Origin: CAWAVN01 sp963844315
GTDB lineage: Bacteria > Planctomycetota > Planctomycetia > Planctomycetales > Planctomycetaceae
NCBI GenBank assembly: GCA_963844315.1
Contig: CAWJOC010000029.1
Coordinates: 7,586 to 71,585, forward strand
DNA: 64,000 bases
Reading direction: 5' to 3'
Both the position numbers and the translations under genes were made by a program. The notes below the pieces were generated by a model. That model saw only the letters and a list, made by a program, of their open reading frames with translations, ran no database searches and had not been told where the DNA came from. Of this stretch, positions 8,535 to 17,852 are shown one piece after another (positions within the stretch are counted from its first letter, which is position 1; every line of letters begins with the position of its first letter).

Positions 8535-9175
8535 TTATGGCTCGATCGCGGTGATGGCTTTTTTGGCGGCGGTGCGCAGGTCTTCGTTTTGGCTTTTCGC
8601 GAATCTGTTGAGAGCCGGCAGGGCGGCTTTGGCTTTTGGGCCAATCTTTTCCAAGGCTTTGATCGCTTGAGCTTGCACCAGGGAATTCTCGGAGCGGAGG
8701 GCGTCCACGAGCGCGGGAACCGCTTCCACCGCTGTCGGTCCCAATTGACCCAAGGCGACAATCGAGCGGGGATTGCCTTCGCGCACCGAGAGGATCAAGA
8801 CCTGCACCGGGGCGGCGTTCGTTGGATCGATGTTCGCCAAGGCCCATGCGGAAACCAGCCGGACGTTTTCCTCCTGGTCCTCCAATCGCTTTTCCAAAGC
8901 AGGCACGGCGGCCATGGCTTTGGATCCCAAATCACCCAGGGCATTGGCGGCCAACCGGCGGACGTCCGTGTCGGAATCGTCCAAAGACCGGATCAATTGC
9001 GGCAGGGATTTCGCGGTGTCTTCCGTGGTCTCGGCGAGCTTGCGCGCCCTTGCTGGCGGATTTCGGGGTTGTCGTCTTCGAGTTGCTTGGTCGCTTGGGA
9101 AACTTCGCCAGCGCAGCCCGGCAATAGGCAGCACACAAGGCCAAAAACGATCGGGCAGGCCAACCGGCGAAACAT
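8535..9175 (-). CDS. HEAT-repeat lipoprotein (one frameshift)
   Basis: The corrected protein has about 213 aa. It starts MFRRLACPIVFGLVCC with lipobox LLPGC, predicting a lipid-anchored exported protein. The rest is alpha-helical HEAT/PBS-type repeats, for example DTDVRRLAANALGDLG, ENVRLVSAWALAN and NSLVQAQAIKALEKIG. Such repeats form protein-binding solenoids; the partner is unknown. The signal sequence and repeat region are in different frames. Restoring one G at about 9054 (GGG to GGGG in the gene sense) joins RQQG to ARKLAET. It is transcribed divergently from transaldolase across palindrome E1. Confidence 0.8.
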
Positions 9176-9231
9176 GAATACTTCCTAAAAGCCGGGAATT
9201 GAAGGGGTGTCTTATAAGAGCCGGTGAATTT

Positions 9232-9314
9232 GGTTGGCACGCCCTGAGGCTTTGCGAAGGGCGTGGTTTCACGGTTCGCCACACCCTTCGCAAAGCCTCA
9301 GGGCGTGCCACCCA
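9232..9314. repeat. Palindrome family E, copy 1
   Basis: Arms GGCACGCCCTGAGGCTTTGC ... GGGCGTGG and the complement, ending GGGCGTGCCACCC. It lies between two divergent genes, so it may affect their promoters. Other copies: 29116-29199 and one arm at 35733-35768. Confidence 0.9.
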
Positions 9315-9403
9315 ACCCTGGCAATCTAGGGTGAATTGTGCTAAAAAACGGCTCAAAATGAGGGAGAGACGTTTCAGACTCATTATGCAAGGAAGACCAC
9401 TGT

Positions 9404-10466
9404 ATGACTAGCCCGCTTGAATCGCTTGTCGCCACGGGGACCAAACTTTGGCTCGACAGCGTGGACCCGGATCTGGTAGAGACCAACAAGCAACTGGGAG
9501 CCACCGGCGCAACCTCCAATCCCGTGATCATCTCCGGCTTGATCCAGACCGGACGCTTCGACGGGCAACTTCAAGAGCTGATGGAGTTGGGCTATGACGA
9601 TGAAGACGTCGCCTGGCAGATGACCGACCGCTTGGTGCGAATGGCTCAGAAAGAGTTCGCGGAGGTTCACGCCAAGACATTGGGCGACAACGGCTATGTC
9701 AGCTTCGAATTGGACCCGCTCTTGGAGGATGCCGATTGTCCGCTCTCCGAGGATGAACGGACACTTCGGTACATCGAATTGGGGCAACAGTGGGCCAAGG
9801 GGCACGCTAACCGCATGATCAAAGTCCCCGCCACGCCCGCAGGACTTGCGGCGCTCGAAGAACTCGCGGCGGCGGGAATCACGCTCAACGTCACGCTCTT
9901 ATTCACCCAAAGGCAATACCACATCGCCCGCGAAGCCATCTGGCGCAGAGCGCAACGGCGGAAATCGCTGTCGGGCTTCAAGTCGGTGTATTCGATCTTC
10001 GTCAGCCGGATCGATGTTTACACCAAACAGCACGTGCCCGATCTCTCCAATGCCGCCCAGGGGCTGGTGGGCATCGTCAATGCCCAACGGCTTTGGCAGG
10101 ACAACAACGCCTTCTGGCGGGACAAGAACCTGCCGCTTAAGCAGGAGTTCATCTTCGCCAGCACGGGCGTCAAGGACAAAGGCGATTCGCCCGACAAATA
10201 CGTGGCGGCCCTCGCCGGGGCGGACATTCAAACCAATCCGCCCGAAACCAACGCCGCCATTCAGGACATGCGGGGCAAGACCTTCACGCGGACCATCGAC
10301 CAACTGCCCAAGCCAAAGGGTCCTGGATGAGATCGACCAGAAGGTGGATTTCGCGAAACTCGAAACCGTGCTGATGGAAGAGGGCCTCAAGAAATTCGCC
10401 GACCCGCAAAAAGCCCTGCTCAAATTGATCGCCGACAAACGCAGGCAACTCCAACACGCGGGTTGA
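9404..10466 (+). CDS. tal: Transaldolase (one frameshift near the 3' end)
   Basis: The corrected protein has about 353 aa. It transfers a dihydroxyacetone unit in the non-oxidative pentose phosphate pathway. Motifs: GATSNPVIISGL near the start, FELDPLLED, and NRMIKVPATPAGL with Schiff-base Lys140, followed by GITLNVTLLFT. AGGAAG precedes the ATG at 9404. The frame breaks at the GGG at 10318-10320; removing one G continues into VLDEIDQKVDF and the helical C-terminus to 10466. I treat the break as an insertion error. Confidence 0.92.
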
Positions 10467-10470
10467 CATC

Positions 10471-10557
10471 AGGGAGAGGGTCGAGGCTCCTGCCGAGCCG
10501 CTAATCGGTAGAACCGTTGCAATTCGAGCGGCTCGGCAGGAGCCTCGCCCTCCCGGT
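10471..10557. repeat. Inverted repeat between convergent genes
   Basis: Arms of about 25 bp (GAGGCTCCTGCCGAGCCGC and its complement) separated by about 30 bp. It could act as a shared terminator for tal and the opposing coiled-coil gene. I found no second copy in the window. Confidence 0.75.
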
Positions 10558-10577
10558 TCAACTTGCAATTGTGACGC

Positions 10578-11519
10578 CTATTCCTCGCTGGTGGTTCCTT
10601 TGCCCAGGAATTTCAGCCAGCGGCCTTGGGTGGGATCCGGGGCACTCCCGGCGGATGCGGATTTCGGCGGATAGCCTTGCTTTTTATGGGCCTTGTCGAG
10701 TTCCCTGCGCTGCTGGGCGATCAACGATTCCTGCCGGCTGAGACGCGCCCGCTCGATGGACAATTCCACCTCGGCATTCCGCAGGGATTGTTGCAACTCG
10801 GCTGCAAGCTGGGCGACTTGCTCCCTAAGCGCGGCCGGGGCGAGGGTGAAGGATTCCCAATCGGGCGAACCGCGGCGGCGGCTTTCCACCACCCTAAGAG
10901 CACGGATCAACGAGATGATGTATTTTTCCCGGCTGTCCACGGCCTCTTGCCAGACGGTTCGGTCGCCGGAGTCCCCTTCCATCGGCGCTGGGCGGTTGAC
11001 CAGCACCTCCAATTCCTCCTTGAGGTCGATGCGGCCTTGCTCCTCTTCGTTTTCCGCCTGGACCGGTTCATTTTTCAGCATCTCGGCTTTGAGCGCTTCC
11101 CAACCTTCCAGCCCATTGCCTTTTTGCGGGCTGCCATCGGGAGCGGGCATTAAAAAGCTCAAGGCGGAGTTGGGACCAATCGGCGGAGTCATTTCCGGCG
11201 GGGTGGACGCGGGCGGGGCAAAACTCTCCTTGATGATTTCCCGCAAGCCATCGAGCTGCCCGCTGAGCCGCTCCAACGTGGCCGGGGCTTTGAGGCGGTC
11301 CCATTCCTCCACTGCCGCTTTAAGGTGCTTGACCAATTCCATCTGGCGAAACACCATCGCCTCGTCGAACGCTCGCGCGGGCTTGGCGCGGGCGGACTGC
11401 TTTTGCAACTCGTTCAATTTGGACGCCGCCTGCTCCAAGTAGCCGGTCAACGTCGCGACCGTCTGCTCTTTATCCTTCAGCTCCCGGCGGAGGTCGTCCA
11501 CGGAAAGTTCTTCCAGCAT
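10578..11519 (-). CDS. Hypothetical coiled-coil protein
   Basis: 313 aa from the ATG at 11519 (MLEELSVDDLRRELKDKE). Residues 1-60 and 225-285 are highly charged and heptad-like, for example QLAAELQQSLRNAEVELSIE and RLSRQESLIAQQRREL. A Pro-rich, low-conservation middle (PPASTPPEMTPPIGP) separates them. No signal peptide or membrane segment is seen. I recognise no enzyme family. An upstream in-frame extension to 11672 exists but reads as non-coding (FPKGHFPPVPFFPVP). Its role may be structural or scaffolding. Confidence 0.7.
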   Translation of the reverse strand: MLEELSVDDLRRELKDKEQTVATLTGYLEQAASKLNELQKQSARAKPARAFDEAMVFRQMELVKHLKAAVEEWDRLKAPATLERLSGQLDGLREIIKESFAPPASTPPEMTPPIGPNSALSFLMPAPDGSPQKGNGLEGWEALKAEMLKNEPVQAENEEEQGRIDLKEELEVLVNRPAPMEGDSGDRTVWQEAVDSREKYIISLIRALRVVESRRRGSPDWESFTLAPAALREQVAQLAAELQQSLRNAEVELSIERARLSRQESLIAQQRRELDKAHKKQGYPPKSASAGSAPDPTQGRWLKFLGKGTTSEE

Positions 11520-11709
11520 GTCAGGGGATGTCCTATCGAGACGAAGGAGGGGAACCGGAAAAAACGGAACGGGCGGAAAATGGCCCTTGGGGAAAGGGCC
11601 TTTCCTCCTGAAACCTAGCATAACATTGGCCAGGCGGAGGAAATTCCTTTCGCAAATTCCCCTCGCTCGCAAAAATGCCTACCGTATAAATCTTTTAAAT
11701 CCAGTTCGG

Positions 11710-11792
11710 TTTGGGTGGCACGTCCCTGAGCGCAACGAAGGGCGTGGCGAGAAACACCACGCCCATCCCGTTGGTTTGGGCGTGCCACACGG
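11710..11792. repeat. Palindrome family D, hybrid copy
   Basis: The left arm is GGTGGCACGTCCCTGAG...GGGCGTGG. The right arm is CCACGCCCATCCCGTTGG...GGGCGTGCCAC. Arms pair at both ends but differ in the middle. The copy at 49419-49496 has the same two arms in the opposite order. Confidence 0.85.
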
Positions 11793-11826
11793 CCGGTGAA
11801 ATTGCGGACATCCCAAGGTCTTTGAG

Positions 11827-12584
11827 ATGAGATTTTTGAGTTATAACATCCATAAGGGAATTGGCGGCCGCGACCGGAGATACCGCTTGGAACGGATCTT
11901 CGACGTGATCGAGCAGGAAAACCCCGATGTGATTTGTCTCCAGGAAGTCGACCAGAACGTCAGACGCTCCAAGTTCCACAACCAGCCAGACCTTCTGGCG
12001 GAGTACTTCAACTCCGCCGACCAGCTTTACCAGCTCAACGTGTCCCTGAAATCCGGCGGGTACGGGAATTTGATTTTGTCCCGCTGGCCGTTATTGTCCA
12101 AGCATCAAATCCCGCTCCGGTACAGTTTCAAAAAAAACCGCGGGCGCAGATGGTGGTCGTGGATTCTCCCGAAGGGCCTTTGCACCTGGTCAACTGGCAT
12201 CTGGGGCTGGCGGACATCGAACGCCGCTGGCAGGTCCGGCACGTCCTCGAACATCGGCTGTTTCAAGAATCCGCCCATCTGCCCACGGTGATCCTGGGCG
12301 ACTTTAACGACTGGCGGAACCAGCTCGACGGCATGGTCTTTCATGCCCATAACTTTCGCCACGCCACGCATCCGGCCTCGCGGTTCCGGTCGTTCCCGGC
12401 GTACCTCGCGATGGGGTCGTTGGACAAACTGTTTTACCGGGGCGAGATTTTGATCCGGCACCTCAAGATCGTCCGCACCCCGATGGCCCGCATCGCCTCC
12501 GACCACTTGCCCTTGGTGGTCGATCTGCACCTCAAAACCAGCCTGATCGAACAAGTCGCCAAGGACTTGTCGCTGGATCCGTAA
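11827..12584 (+). CDS. Endonuclease/exonuclease/phosphatase-family protein (one frameshift)
   Basis: The corrected protein has about 252 aa. The EEP fold covers Mg-dependent nucleases (exonuclease III-like) and phosphodiesterases. Visible motifs are SYNIHKGIGG, CLQEVDQN, GNLILSRWP, NWHLGL, LGDFNDW and the terminal SDHLPLVVDL with the catalytic histidine. No signal peptide is seen. The two halves are in different frames, and the break coincides with a run of eight A's at 12130-12137. Nine A's would join FKK to PRAQMVVVDSP. It is close to cardiolipin-associated EEP proteins in form, but the substrate cannot be assigned. Confidence 0.85.
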
Positions 12585-12639
12585 AGACTCACCGTTTCAG
12601 TGATGAAACGGTAACCCAATGAGTAAAAACGCCTCACAC

Positions 12640-12704
12640 AAGGTGGCACAGACATTCCTGTCTGTGCAATCAATCCGCACAGACAGGAATGTCTGTGCCA
12701 CCTT
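12640..12704. repeat. Palindrome family A, copy 2
   Basis: GGTGGCACAGACATTCCTG ... complement, flanked by AACGCCTCAC / GTTAGGCGTT outer arms, as in copy 1. It sits between the convergent ends of the EEP and Gfo/Idh genes. Confidence 0.9.
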
Positions 12705-12734
12705 TTCCATTGGGAACCGAGGTATTGTTAGGCG

Positions 12735-14093
12735 TTAAAAGAAGCGATTACCGGCAGTTGCCACGGAGACGCGGTATTCGCGGGTGAGCAGATTCGCGGC
12801 GTCGCCCGTCAGACCGAAGTTCGGTTGGTCCGCTTTTACGTTCAAATGCCCCGTGGTGCGGTAGGCGATGTTTCCCAGATGGCATAGCCCCGAACTGATG
12901 TGGCCGGTCGTCAAATCGCAGGCGGGCGGGGTTCCGGCTTTGATCGACTCCAAAAAGTTCGCCAGATGCGGCTTGAGTTGATCGGCGGGTTCGGTGGAGG
13001 GAGCTTCTCGTGTTCCGTAAACTTTCCAGCCGCCTCTGTCCACAATCAGCGTGCCGCGTTCGCCGTAGAACGCGACGGCGGTGCTGCGGCCTTCGATGCC
13101 GTGGTTCGTCCACAGCCGATGTTCCCACACGATGGATTTCGGAGCGGCGACCTGGTTCGACTTGGACCTTGACGCGGGTTGGAACAGGTAATTGACGAAT
13201 AGAGTGTCCGGGGTTTCCTGCTCGTCATGGAAGGCATGCTTGCCGCCGCTGGAAGTGACGGACACGGGCCAATCCACGCCCAAACCCCAACGGGCGACAT
13301 CCAGCATGTGGACGCCCCAATTGCCCAGTTCGCCGGTCCCGTAATCCCAGAACCAATGCCAGTTGTGATGAAAGCGGTTCGGCTGAAACGCCCGCTCTTC
13401 TGCGGGGCCAAGCCAAAGATCGTAATCGACGCCCTGGGGAACCGGGCTGGGCGTATTGAAGCCGATGGGCTTTCGCCGGTTGACGCTCCAGGCTTTGGCC
13501 AGATGCACCAGCCCCAGCTTCCCGCTTTGGACGTATTCAATCGCCGAGCGAAAATGCGCGCCGCTGCGCTGCTGCAATCCGCAGCCCACAATCCGCCCCG
13601 ATTGGCCGGCGGCGGCGATCATCAATTCGCCTTCCCGCAGGTTATGCGAGACCGGCTTTTCGACGTACACGTCTTTCCCCGCCTGGAGGGCGAGAATCGT
13701 CATCAAAGCGTGCCAATGGTCGGGCGTGGCGATGACCACAGCCTCCACGCGGGGATCGTCCAAGACCCGGCGGAAATCCGTCTCGCGCTTGGGCGTTCGC
13801 CCTTGCAATTCCGCGATGCTTTTGGAGGTTTCGTAAGCGATAGATTCATCAATGTCGCACAGCGTGACGATTTCCGCTTGCCCCAAACCGGCAAACGTTT
13901 CCGCCAGGAGTTTTCCCTGCCCGCGAACGCCGATGATCCCCAGATTCACTCGTTCACTGGGAGCCGCCTGAACGGAACTCGCCGCCAGTCCCACGCCGAC
14001 CATACCGGCAGCCACTCCCGCCGCGTTCATGGCGGAGGAACCCAAAAATTGGCGGCGGTTCAAGGCGCGTTTCAGAAAATCGGCGGAATTCAT
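12735..14093 (-). CDS. Gfo/Idh/MocA-family oxidoreductase, Tat-exported
   Basis: 452 aa from the ATG at 14093. A twin-arginine signal (LNRRQFLGSSAMNAAG, followed by a hydrophobic stretch to SVQAAP) predicts export folded with its cofactor. A Rossmann motif (LGIIGVRGQGK), then VIATPDHWH, and the catalytic-type VEKPVSHN follow. The C-terminal domain has the WHWFWDYGTGELGNWGVHMLD signature. Planctomycete genomes hold many such NAD(P)-dependent sugar or polyol dehydrogenases; the substrate is unknown. The frame is intact. A longer start at 14156 has no support. Confidence 0.92.
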   Translation of the reverse strand: MNSADFLKRALNRRQFLGSSAMNAAGVAAGMVGVGLAASSVQAAPSERVNLGIIGVRGQGKLLAETFAGLGQAEIVTLCDIDESIAYETSKSIAELQGRTPKRETDFRRVLDDPRVEAVVIATPDHWHALMTILALQAGKDVYVEKPVSHNLREGELMIAAAGQSGRIVGCGLQQRSGAHFRSAIEYVQSGKLGLVHLAKAWSVNRRKPIGFNTPSPVPQGVDYDLWLGPAEERAFQPNRFHHNWHWFWDYGTGELGNWGVHMLDVARWGLGVDWPVSVTSSGGKHAFHDEQETPDTLFVNYLFQPASRSKSNQVAAPKSIVWEHRLWTNHGIEGRSTAVAFYGERGTLIVDRGGWKVYGTREAPSTEPADQLKPHLANFLESIKAGTPPACDLTTGHISSGLCHLGNIAYRTTGHLNVKADQPNFGLTGDAANLLTREYRVSVATAGNRFF

Positions 14094-14262
14094 GGCGAAA
14101 TGGTCGGAGATTTCCCTCGAATTGGAATGGGTCCAAACACAGAGTTTATTGTACAATAGAGATGAGTCCCCAGGGAATTATTCTCGCGACTTCGCCCCAG
14201 AAAAGCCAGCAATTCCCTGAAATTTCCAATGACGACTTGTATTCGATCCAACTTCCATTGGC

Positions 14263-14338
14263 GTGTGCCACTGGCTTTGCCAGTGCGAAAGCAGGTCCGA
14301 TTTACTTTATTCAAGCACTGGCAGAGCCAGTGGCACAC
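14263..14338. repeat. Palindrome family B, copy 1
   Basis: Arms GTGTGCCACTGGCTTTGCC and the complement separated by about 28 bp. The second copy is at 22384-22457. The terminal GTGCCAC is shared with families A, C, D and E. Confidence 0.9.
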
Positions 14339-14393
14339 GAATCTGCCAATCGAAGTTTGACCAGACACCAGGCCCAAAATCGGAGGAAACGCC

Positions 14394-14648
14394 GTGCCCT
14401 GTTGCAAGGACGCCATCGTTAAGAGCATTTGGCTCGCGGGAATTTTTACGTTAGGCCTTTGCGTGTTCGGCAGTTTTTGGAGTGGACTTGCCGCCTTGGG
14501 CGATGGCCGGGGAGCCGGTTTCACGCAGGGCGTGTTTTGGGGGTTTGTAATCTGTTGGAGTTTGAACGGCATCGGCCTCATCGGGCTGCTCGCCGTCAAT
14601 GCTCTCCAGCCCGCACCCGCCACAGCACGCCGGACCACGGACAACTGA
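14394..14648 (+). CDS. Small two-TM membrane protein, GTG start
   Basis: 84 aa. The GTG at 14394 is preceded by a clear GGAGGAAAC ribosome site. Two hydrophobic segments (about 9-30 and 45-68) flank a Gly-rich loop (GDGRGAGFTQG). It ends 18 bp before the zinc-ribbon membrane protein and is probably co-transcribed. Function unknown. Confidence 0.6.
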   Translation: MPCCKDAIVKSIWLAGIFTLGLCVFGSFWSGLAALGDGRGAGFTQGVFWGFVICWSLNGIGLIGLLAVNALQPAPATARRTTDN

Positions 14649-14666
14649 CAACGGACAAAAACCATC

Positions 14667-15806
14667 ATGCCGATCAAGTTTCGCTGCGTTCATTGCGGGC
14701 AGTATTTGGGCATTTCGCGGAGCAAGGCGGGAACCGTGGTCGATTGCCCGGCGTGCGGCCGGTCCGTGGGAGTTCCCAAGAAAGACGGCGAAAAGGCCGA
14801 GCGCGTGGGCCGGCCTTCGCTCAATCATCAGGATTCGCAACTGGCCGAGGCGTTACGCGAAGTGGCTGCGATTGCCCAATCGTCGGACATGGCGATTCCG
14901 CAACTGCCGCCGGTTTTTGACCGGCCCACCGATGCCCGCGAGACCCGCGAAGTCAATGCCCCGCCGCCCCGGATCATTCCCGCCGAGCCTTTGCCTCCGA
15001 TCAGGCATCTCGATCCGCCGCCCCCGCCGAAGCTTTCGCCCGCCGCCCTGGACGAGCCGATCGCCGATTACTCCGAAGACGAGACCGCCTTCGACACCCG
15101 GCTTCCGTTAGAGCAGTTGGCGTCGCTCGCGAAAGCGGAACCGCCCGAACCGGCCCCGCCGCGAGCAAGTTACGGGCAGTTCCAATGGACGAACGAAGTC
15201 CCCTGGAAGCTCTGGCTGGCCTTCGTCGCCGTGGGCTTCACCGCGATTGTGACGGGATTCGTTTTGGGCCGCTGGGATCTCAATATGGAATCGGACAAGT
15301 CCGGGACGCAAGATGTCTCCCAGGAACCCACTCCCGAACAAAACGCCGCATCGGCCCAGGATGTCTATGCCCACTTCGGCGCGCTCGCCGCCGAGGGAAC
15401 GATCAAATCCAGCGAAGGCGAGGGCCGCCCAATCACTCCCGATGCCGGGGCCTGGGTTTACGCCTTTCCGCTCAAGAACGAAACCGGCAAGATGCTTAAG
15501 ACCGAGTGGTTTTTGTCCAATCACCCCGTCCGCATCCAGGCTCTGCAAATCCTGGGTGGCAACGCAGTTCAGGCCGATGCCAACGGACAATTCCAACTGG
15601 ATTTGTTGCGCGAGGGCAAATACTTGCTCGTGGTTTCCTCAGCCCATAAGTCCCGCCCAACGTCCGCAGCCAATTCCAATACCCCGCCGGAACTCTTGAA
15701 GCAATACTTCGAAAACCCGGAAGCGTTCCTGGGCCAGTGGGCGTTTCACTCGCGAGAACTGGATTACAAAGGCGAGCCGATCACGGTCGATTTCGACTTC
15801 TTATAA
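14667..15806 (+). CDS. Zinc-ribbon, one-TM protein of planctomycete type
   Basis: 379 aa. An N-terminal MJ0042-like zinc ribbon (FRCVHCGQYL...VDCPACGRS, two CxxC pairs) is followed by a Pro-rich disordered segment to about residue 165. A single membrane helix (WLAFVAVGFTAIVTGFVLG) comes next, then a C-terminal domain of about 170 aa containing YAFPLKNETGKMLKTEW and FQLDLLREGKYLLVV, which suggests a beta-rich module. A second protein of this layout lies at 24833-25945. The ribbon would sit in the cytoplasm and the tail outside. Function unknown. Confidence 0.75.
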   Translation: MPIKFRCVHCGQYLGISRSKAGTVVDCPACGRSVGVPKKDGEKAERVGRPSLNHQDSQLAEALREVAAIAQSSDMAIPQLPPVFDRPTDARETREVNAPPPRIIPAEPLPPIRHLDPPPPPKLSPAALDEPIADYSEDETAFDTRLPLEQLASLAKAEPPEPAPPRASYGQFQWTNEVPWKLWLAFVAVGFTAIVTGFVLGRWDLNMESDKSGTQDVSQEPTPEQNAASAQDVYAHFGALAAEGTIKSSEGEGRPITPDAGAWVYAFPLKNETGKMLKTEWFLSNHPVRIQALQILGGNAVQADANGQFQLDLLREGKYLLVVSSAHKSRPTSAANSNTPPELLKQYFENPEAFLGQWAFHSRELDYKGEPITVDFDFL

Positions 15807-16286
15807 ATACGCATTCGAAGGTTGAATTTAGGTTTTGTGCATTTTCCGCCCCGAAGGGGCATCACAAATCAGCCCAGGGCAAAGCGCAGCGGCGTGAGCC
15901 GCAAGCGACGCCCTGGGTCTAAGTTTCATAAAATGATCGAAGCCCTGAAAGGGCGAAACAAAACTCAAGCGAGTTGTTTCGCCCTTTCAGGGCTTTGGAT
16001 TTTGGGGCTTCTCTTTCTCAGGGCGGCGCTCGCGGCGAAGTGCCACTTCGCTCTGCCCTGGGCTGATATGTTAAGCCCCTTCGGGACGAGCTTGACTCAA
16101 TTTCGCAACTTCACAACTTGCACTTCGGGCTGAGGTTTTCCTGGCCAAGTTTGGCTCATTGACTTGCCGATTGCCTTGACTCGCCTAACAATAAGAGATG
16201 GTTCCAAGACCACCCTCCGATGAACCCACGCCTTTTCTCAGCTCGAAATCCCCACCTTTAGCGATAACGAAATAGGAGACATCCTG
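15807..16286. other. Intergenic region dominated by a long palindrome
   Basis: No gene is seen. It holds the family G element and the promoter region of the di-haem peroxidase. Confidence 0.6.
15848..16088. repeat. Long palindrome family G, copy 1
   Basis: A 240 bp nested inverted repeat. Outer arms GCCCCGAAGGGGC, then AGCCCAGGGC...GACGCCCTGGG, and inner arms AGCCCTGAAAGGGCGAAAC pair with their complements. A conserved tail (ACTTCGGGCTG) follows at 16120. Copies: 17401-17657, 43249-43495, 51055-51306, and a decayed one at 39075-39270. Confidence 0.9.
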
Positions 16287-17360
16287 ATGAAGCACCCACG
16301 TTTTCAGAATTCTTTCCCTAGGCAGGCCCTCTTGTTTGGGGCCTTGGGGTTTTGCGGTTTGCTGCTCTTGGGACTGCTCGGTTGGCGGTCCGCGACGGCT
16401 CAAGAGGAAACCCCCAAGGCGGATCTCTTTGTCGTGCCCAAGGGACTTCCCGCCCTCAAGTGCCCCGACGACAACCCGCAGACCGAGGCCAAGGTGAAGC
16501 TCGGTCATCAATTGTTTTTCGACAAGCGGCTCTCCGAGGACAACACCATTTCCTGCGCGAGCTGCCACGACCCGGCCAAGGGCTGGAGCAACGGGGAAAA
16601 TTTCGCGACGGGCGTGGGCGGAGCCAAAGGCGGACGCAACTCGCCCACGATCATCAATTCCGCTTACACCAAGCTGCACTTTTGGGATGGCCGGGCCGAT
16701 TCCTTGGAAGCCCAGGCCCTGGGACCGATTGAAAACCCCATCGAAATGAAGATGAAGCTCACCGACGTGGTGGACCGCTTGAACAAAATCGAAGGCTACA
16801 AACAGCAGTTCCAGGCCGTGTTCGGGACCGACGTGACCAAAGAGACCCTGGCCAAGGCCATCGCCGCTTACGAGCGCACGATTCTCTGCGGCGATGCCCC
16901 CTTCGACCGCTTCAAAGCCGGTGACAAAGCCGCCCTCTCCGAAGCCGCCGAGCACGGCCGGAAAGTGTTCTTCGGCAAAGCCGCGTGCAGCGGTTGTCAT
17001 GTCGGAGCGAACTTCACGGACAACGCCTTCCATAACATCGGCATCGGCATGGACAAAGAGAAATACGATGTCGGCCGGGAAGAATTGAGCGGGCTGTTAG
17101 GCGACCGGGGCGCTTTCAAGACCCCCACGCTCCGCGAAATCGCGCGCACCGCGCCCTACATGCACGACGGCAGCCTGAAGACCCTGGAAGAAGTCGTCGA
17201 GCATTACGTCAAAGGCGGAATCCAAAATCCCTGGCTGTCGGAAGACATCTTTCCGCTGAAGCTCACCGAAGAGGAAAAGAAAGACCTCGTGACCTTCTTG
17301 AAAGAGGGCCTGTCCTCGGAAAACTATCCCGACCACAAAGCCCCTGACCTTCCGGAGTAG
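16287..17360 (+). CDS. Di-haem cytochrome c peroxidase (CcpA/MauG family)
   Basis: 357 aa. An N-terminal signal anchor (LFGALGFCGLLLLGLLGW) directs it to the periplasm. Two c-type haem sites are present: CASCH at 90-94 and CSGCH at 234-238. Family motifs FFDKRLSEDNTISC, GGRNSPTIINSAY, WDGRADSLEAQA and KTPTLREIARTAPYMHDGS also occur. It reduces hydrogen peroxide with electrons from small cytochromes, or oxidises a protein substrate as MauG does. GGAG is placed 8 bases before the ATG. The frame is intact. Palindromes G1 and G2 flank it on both sides. Confidence 0.95.
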   Translation: MKHPRFQNSFPRQALLFGALGFCGLLLLGLLGWRSATAQEETPKADLFVVPKGLPALKCPDDNPQTEAKVKLGHQLFFDKRLSEDNTISCASCHDPAKGWSNGENFATGVGGAKGGRNSPTIINSAYTKLHFWDGRADSLEAQALGPIENPIEMKMKLTDVVDRLNKIEGYKQQFQAVFGTDVTKETLAKAIAAYERTILCGDAPFDRFKAGDKAALSEAAEHGRKVFFGKAACSGCHVGANFTDNAFHNIGIGMDKEKYDVGREELSGLLGDRGAFKTPTLREIARTAPYMHDGSLKTLEEVVEHYVKGGIQNPWLSEDIFPLKLTEEEKKDLVTFLKEGLSSENYPDHKAPDLPE

Positions 17361-17400
17361 GTTGGAAAGGGAGGCCATTGAGAAAGTTGGCGAAAAGATT

Positions 17401-17657
17401 CGCCCCGAAAGGGGCATAACATAAAAGCCCAGGGCAGAGCGACGTGGCGCTTCGCCACGAGAGCCGCCCTGGGAAAGAGAACCCCTACAATTTCAAAGCC
17501 CTGAAAGGGCGAAACAACACGATCGCCGTTTCCGTTTTGTATCGCCCTTTCAGGGCTTGGCAAATCTGTTGGGATCGTTTACCCAGGGCGTCGCTTGCGG
17601 CTAAAGCCGCTGCGCTTTGCCCTGGGCTGATATGTGGCTGCCCCTTCGGGGCGAAAA
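17401..17657. repeat. Long palindrome family G, copy 2
   Basis: Same nested arms as copy 1 (CCCGAAAGGGGC, CCCAGGGC, GCCCTGAAAGGGCG). The tail ACTTGTGCTTCGGGCTG is at 17680-17698. It begins about 40 bp after the peroxidase stop. Confidence 0.9.
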
Positions 17658-17852
17658 CTGCCCAACCCGCAACTTCAAAACTTGTGCTTCGGGCTGGTGT
17701 TTCGTCGCAGACCATCCTGGCCGGTGGATTGCGAGGTTTTGCCTATTGCGGTAGGATTTCGCGAAGTTGGACCGTATCGGATGGGAAAGGCGTTGATTCG
17801 TGCCGTTCCCAATTCTTGAATGCCTTAAAGACACGGAGAAAGAGATTCCCTC